Positions 59,501 through 64,000 of a DNA stretch of 64,000 nt are shown here, one piece after another. Below the pieces are notes generated by a model. That model was not told the DNA's origin. It did no database searches and saw only the letters and a program-made list of their open reading frames with translations. The stretch covers positions 18,152,437 to 18,216,436 of the forward strand of contig CM055906.1 of the NCBI GenBank assembly GCA_029582155.1, written 5' to 3'. This DNA comes from Panopea generosa. Lineage: Eukaryota > Mollusca > Bivalvia > Adapedonta > Hiatellidae. Numbering within the stretch: the first letter of the stretch is position 1; the number at the start of each line of letters is the position of its first letter. Made by a program: the position numbers and the translations under genes.

Positions 59501-61590
59501 CACAGGGTGTACAAACCATCTTTGCAGCACAGGGTGTACAAACCATCTTTGCAGCACAGGGTGTACAAACCATCTTTGCAGCACAGGGGATACATACCAT
59601 CTTAGTAGTGCAGGGGGTACATACCATATTTGTAGCACAGGGTGTACAAACCATCTTAGTAGTGCAGGGGGTACATACCATCTTTGCAGCACAGGGTGTA
59701 CAAATCATCTTTGCAGCACAGGGGATACAAACCATCTTTGCAGCACAGGGTGTACAAACCATCTTTGCAGCACAGGGTGTACAAACCATCTTTGCAGCAC
59801 AGGGGATACAAACCATCTTAGTAGTGCAGGGTGTACAAACCATCTTTGTAGCACAGGGTGTACAAACCATCTTTGCAGCACAGGGGGTACAAACCATCTT
59901 TACAGCACAGGGTTTACAAACCATCTTTGCAGCACAGGGTGTACAAACCATCTTTGCAGCACAGGGGTTACATACCATCTTTGCAGCACAGGGTGTACAA
60001 ACCATCTTTGCAGCACAGGGTGTACAAACCATCTTTGCAGCACAGGGTGTACAAACCATCTTTGCAGCACAGGGTATACAAACCATCTTTGCAGCACAGG
60101 GGATACATACCATCTTAGTAGTGCAGGGGGTACATACCATCTTTGCAGCAGAGGGGGTACAAACCATCTTTGCAGCACAGGGGATACATACCATCTTAGT
60201 AGTGCAGGGGGTACATACCATCTTTGCAGCACAGGGGGTACATACCATCTTAGTAGTGCAGGGGGTACATACCATCTTGGTAGTGCAGGGAATACATACC
60301 ATCTTTGCAGAGCAGGGGGTACATACCATCTTGGTAGTGCAGGGGGTAAATATCATCTTTGTAGTGCAGGGTTAAATACCATTTTAGAAGTGCAGGGGGT
60401 ACATACCATCTTGGATGTGCAGGGGGTAAATACCATTTTGGTAGTGCAAGGGGTACACACCATCTTGGTAGTGCAGGGGGTACATACCATCTTAGAAGTG
60501 CAGGGGGTACATACCACCTTTGGTGCACAGGGGGTACATACCATCTTGGTAGAGCAGGGGGTACATACCATCTTGGTAGTGCAGGGGGTACATACCACCT
60601 TTGGTGCACAGAGGGTACATACCATCTTAGTAGCGCAGGGGGTACATACAATCTTTGCAGCGCAGGGTGTACATACCTTCTTAGTAGTGCAGGGTGTACA
60701 TACCATCTTGGTAGTGCTGGGGGTACATACCAAGTGTAGAGGGTACATACCATCTTGGTAGTGCAGGGGGTACATACAATCTAAGTAGTGCAGGGGGTAC
60801 ATACTATCTTGGTAGTGCAGGGTGTCCATACCATTTTGGTATTGTAGAGGGTACGTACCATCTTGGTAGTGCAGTGGGTACATACCATCTTTGTAGTGTA
60901 GGGTGTACATACCATCTTGGTAGTGCAGGGGGGTATATACCATCTTAGTAGTGCAGGGGGTACATACCATCTTGGTAGTGCATACAATCTTGGTAGTGCA
61001 GGGGGTGAATACCACCTTGGTAGTGCAGAGGGTACATACAATCTTAGAAGTGCAGGGGGTAAATACAATCTTAGAAGTGCAGGGTGTACATACCATCTTT
61101 GCAGCGCAGGGGGTACATACCATCTTGGTAGTGCTGGGGGTACATACCATCTTAGTAGTGCAGGGGTACATACCATCTTGGTAGTGCAGGGGGTACATAC
61201 CATCTTTGTAGTGCATGGGGTACATACCATCTTGGAATTGCAGGGGATACATACCATCTTGGTAGTGCTGAGGGTACATATCATCTTAGTAGTGCAGGGG
61301 GGTACATACCATCTTGGTAGTGCAGGTGGTACATACCATCTTGGTAGTGCAGGGGGTACATACCATCTTAGAAGTGCAGGGGGTACATATCATCTTGGTA
61401 GTGCAGGGGGTAAATATCATTTTTTGTGCAGGGGTAAATACCATCTTAGTAGTGCAGAGGTACATACCATCTTAGAAGTGCAGGGGGTATATTCCATCTT
61501 AGAAGTGCAGAGGTACATACCATCTTAGTAGTGCAGAGGGTACATACCATCTTAGTAGTGCAGGGGTTCCATACCATCTAAGTAATGCCG
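56569..61590. repeat. 27-bp minisatellite, about 186 copies
   Basis: Two unit types alternate: ACCATCTTTGCAGCACAGGG+TGTACAA and ACCATCTTAGTAGTGCAGGG+GGTACAT. A higher-order block repeats with a period of 870 bp (56845 vs 57715, 57060 vs 57930). Because 27 is a multiple of 3, frames stay open for hundreds of codons, including a minus-strand (MVCTPCAAK)n of 749 residues. No splice context or flanking coding sequence supports a gene. From about 60,300 on the second unit type dominates. Confidence 0.95.
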
Positions 61591-64000
61591 AGTTAAATCC
61601 AAAAAATGTTGTAAAATATATATATAACATTTTGAACACCAATAAAATCATTTTTGACCAATTACAGGGCGATATATTGCACAATGATATATGAAAATAT
61701 ATAAATGGGACTACACAATAGATGAAGTCTTATCATATTATTTTGTATTGATGCAGAAGAAACCTTGTGTGTATATTGATGCATCTGATTATCACAACTG
61801 TTTTTCTGCTGGTCACTGGCAATATTTTCATACAAATTGTTAGGTTTGATCTGTGTTTGATCTCACAACCACATTGGTGGGAGATAAATGGTAATTACAT
61901 GTATTAAGTAATGTTGAGCCAGCACCTCCAGCCACTCGCTCGAGGAGGAACCAAGAGAGTACTATCACTTTGAAATACAACAGATGCAATATATGTTTAT
62001 TAAATATAACTAAAACTAATTCAGAGGTAATTTAGAGGGATTTAAATACAAAATCTACCATAATTTAAGCAATGTTGAAGGTTCTAAGGCTTCCAAACAG
62101 TGACTTGTGTAGGGTTTTGCCTTCAAGACAGCATTGGACAAATCTGGTAAACAACTTGCTATGAAAATATTTTGCTCAAATGGGTGAACAAGTATGGACA
62201 AAATCTTAATTGAAGCCAATGCTACATGTTGGGCAGAAACTTAAGAAAGGAGTTGTTTTAAGATGGTATGGTAAACTGGCAAAAAGTTACCTTTGGAAAG
62301 ACTGCACAGATAAGCAAATGAAAGCTTTATCCAAGTAGGATCACTCTTAAATACAGTCTCATAGATTCTCTAGCTAGTGAACAAATGACATGAATATGCA
62401 ACAGAAATGTAGATAGAGAACACACATGGTATAAATACGGACCACAAAGTCAACTAGTACATAATAAGTAATTTTTTATTATAAATGCAACACGTCCTCT
62501 GTGTTACCAAAGCTCATGTGAAAAATGAAGTTACTACCCCGGGCCAGTCAGAATCTCCTTCAGCAGTCCAGGGACATTATTACTACACTCAGTACAGGGT
62601 TTGTAAAATAAAAAGCAACAACACTAGATATAATTAATTGCAAGGCAGTAGACATTATTTTGAGAAGTTGTTTATATGAAGATGTTAACTGCATTTTGAA
62701 TCCATAAACTATTTGTATATATATCTTTGTTGAAAGACTGTCAGATGGAATCAAGATAATAAATCAGTGCGGAAATATTAACATACATAACATTAAGCAT
62801 ACAGGAAGCGTTGAATGGAGCACATTTAATTCTGGTTCCTGAGTAGAACCAGCACTTGCTGTTGCTTACAAGAGCCTTTGGGTCTAGCCTGGGATGGAAG
62901 CTGATGATTCACAGTTTACTGACACATTTCAGTAATTTAGTGACATACAAGACGAGTATGCCTGAATATTTCAATGAAAGTAATAAAATTGAAACGCAAT
63001 CCCTATTATCAAAATAGATAGCAAGCCAATACTGCTTAATGACCTTCACATCGCCATTCAGGACCAAAGATCAAACAAACAATTCCACATGTAAACAGTA
63101 TGACAGTTCAACTTGAAATCAAAATGAAATCACTCGAATCATTTGATGTCACAAGTACATTTGAATTTTAGAGAGGAACATCTTTTTTGGTCTAACCAAG
63201 GTGTTTAGACCAAATTAGAAAATTGCTTTATATATTATTTTTGTACGTTTAAATAGGTAAACTTATTGCAATACGGGATAACAAAGCATATAAGGGCTTG
63301 ATATATTGTGTAAAAAAATTTTTTTTTTGCCAAATATAAAATTTCCAAAAATACTGATATAGGAGATTTTAGCTGGGTGATGTAAACTGCTGTACGCATT
63401 ACAATCCTTCAATACAATCATTGTAGAATATAACTAGCAACAAGAAAATCATAACAAAGAAACAAACAAAGCTGTAATGAGTATCAATTAACAAATACAT
63501 TGTATTTAATTACAGTAATACAGTAATTACTGTATGTAATTAACAATATGTACAACTTTAGTAAAACATAGCACATGTGTTCTACCAATTAACACCATTT
63601 ATACTGATTAATCGCACGATTATGTCACATACACCATGAACATTGCTGTAAATGATATGATAAATCAATTCATAAATGATATCCATTTTCCTACCTGGGA
63701 ATCGTGTGACAAGACTTGAAAAGTGTTTTTTTTATTAAGTAAACAAAATTTTAATCCTTTTGTCATTTCATAATTTCTGGATTTTTGTTATATTCTTAAC
63801 TGTGACAAACAGTATTTTTGAAAAGAATATTCACCAATGAAATCAAATAGCTATTTATTAATACATTGACAGTACCATTGATTTAAACTGGATCAAAATA
63901 ATCCCACCTCATGAACACATATTTTTTAACATGAAATCACAATTTTTATAATCATCCACTTAATACACGTATTAGTACAAATTACATTAAGTGACACAAA
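61591..64000. other. Intergenic, AT-rich
   Basis: A SINE family C fragment lies at about 62835-62900 (GGTTCCTGAGTAGAACCAGC). A hairpin TTGGTCTAA...TTAGACCAA is at about 63190. No coding exon was recognised. Confidence 0.4.

Overview
The window looks like AT-rich invertebrate animal DNA, most likely from a bivalve mollusc. The reasons are spliced genes with short exons and long introns, several tRNA-headed SINE families of the kind that fill bivalve introns, hAT-like DNA transposons, and very long minisatellites inside introns. No bacterial or viral genes are visible. The species is inferred from repeat style only.

Layout. (1) 223-21757, minus strand: a long multi-exon gene assembled here from splice sites, phase and family motifs. 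It encodes a MULE-type transposase core, a SWIM zinc finger (CxC..CxH) and a C-terminal Ulp1/SENP-like (C48) cysteine protease, followed by a small Cys-rich tail. This copy carries three apparent single-base frameshifts and a SINE inserted in the MULE exon with a 14-bp target duplication, so it is called a probable pseudogene. (2) 20013-29931 and 30432-42827 are two near-identical copies of one segment that meet exactly at a 500-N gap. This is the signature of two haplotypes left side by side in the assembly. They differ by a 1441-bp hAT-like insertion (39087-40527, 5-bp target duplication) and by one extra 1.02-kb tandem unit. Each copy holds, on the minus strand, a second gene: tandemly duplicated phase-0 mini-exons, then a C2H2 plus MULE-like exon that is frameshifted and truncated, sandwiched between two 51-bp tandem arrays. 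(3) 43619-55170, plus strand: a four-exon homologue of the conserved metazoan gene C3orf38 (DUF4518), intact in the sequence, with a long polyglutamine tract. Intron 1 holds a decayed LINE reverse transcriptase. Intron 3 is almost wholly a 7.3-kb array of about 114 copies of a 64-bp unit made of the last 31 coding bases of exon 3, its 5' splice site and 28 bases of intron. (4) 56569-61590: a 5-kb array of a 27-bp unit that reads open on both strands, with an 870-bp higher-order period. (5) 61600-64000: AT-rich intergenic DNA with one SINE fragment.

Two themes recur. Tandem amplification has repeatedly captured strong 5' splice sites (the 64-bp array and the 51-bp arrays). A colinear block of about 370 bp sits at about the same distance upstream of two unrelated start codons (21757 minus, 43619 plus), which suggests a duplicated promoter.
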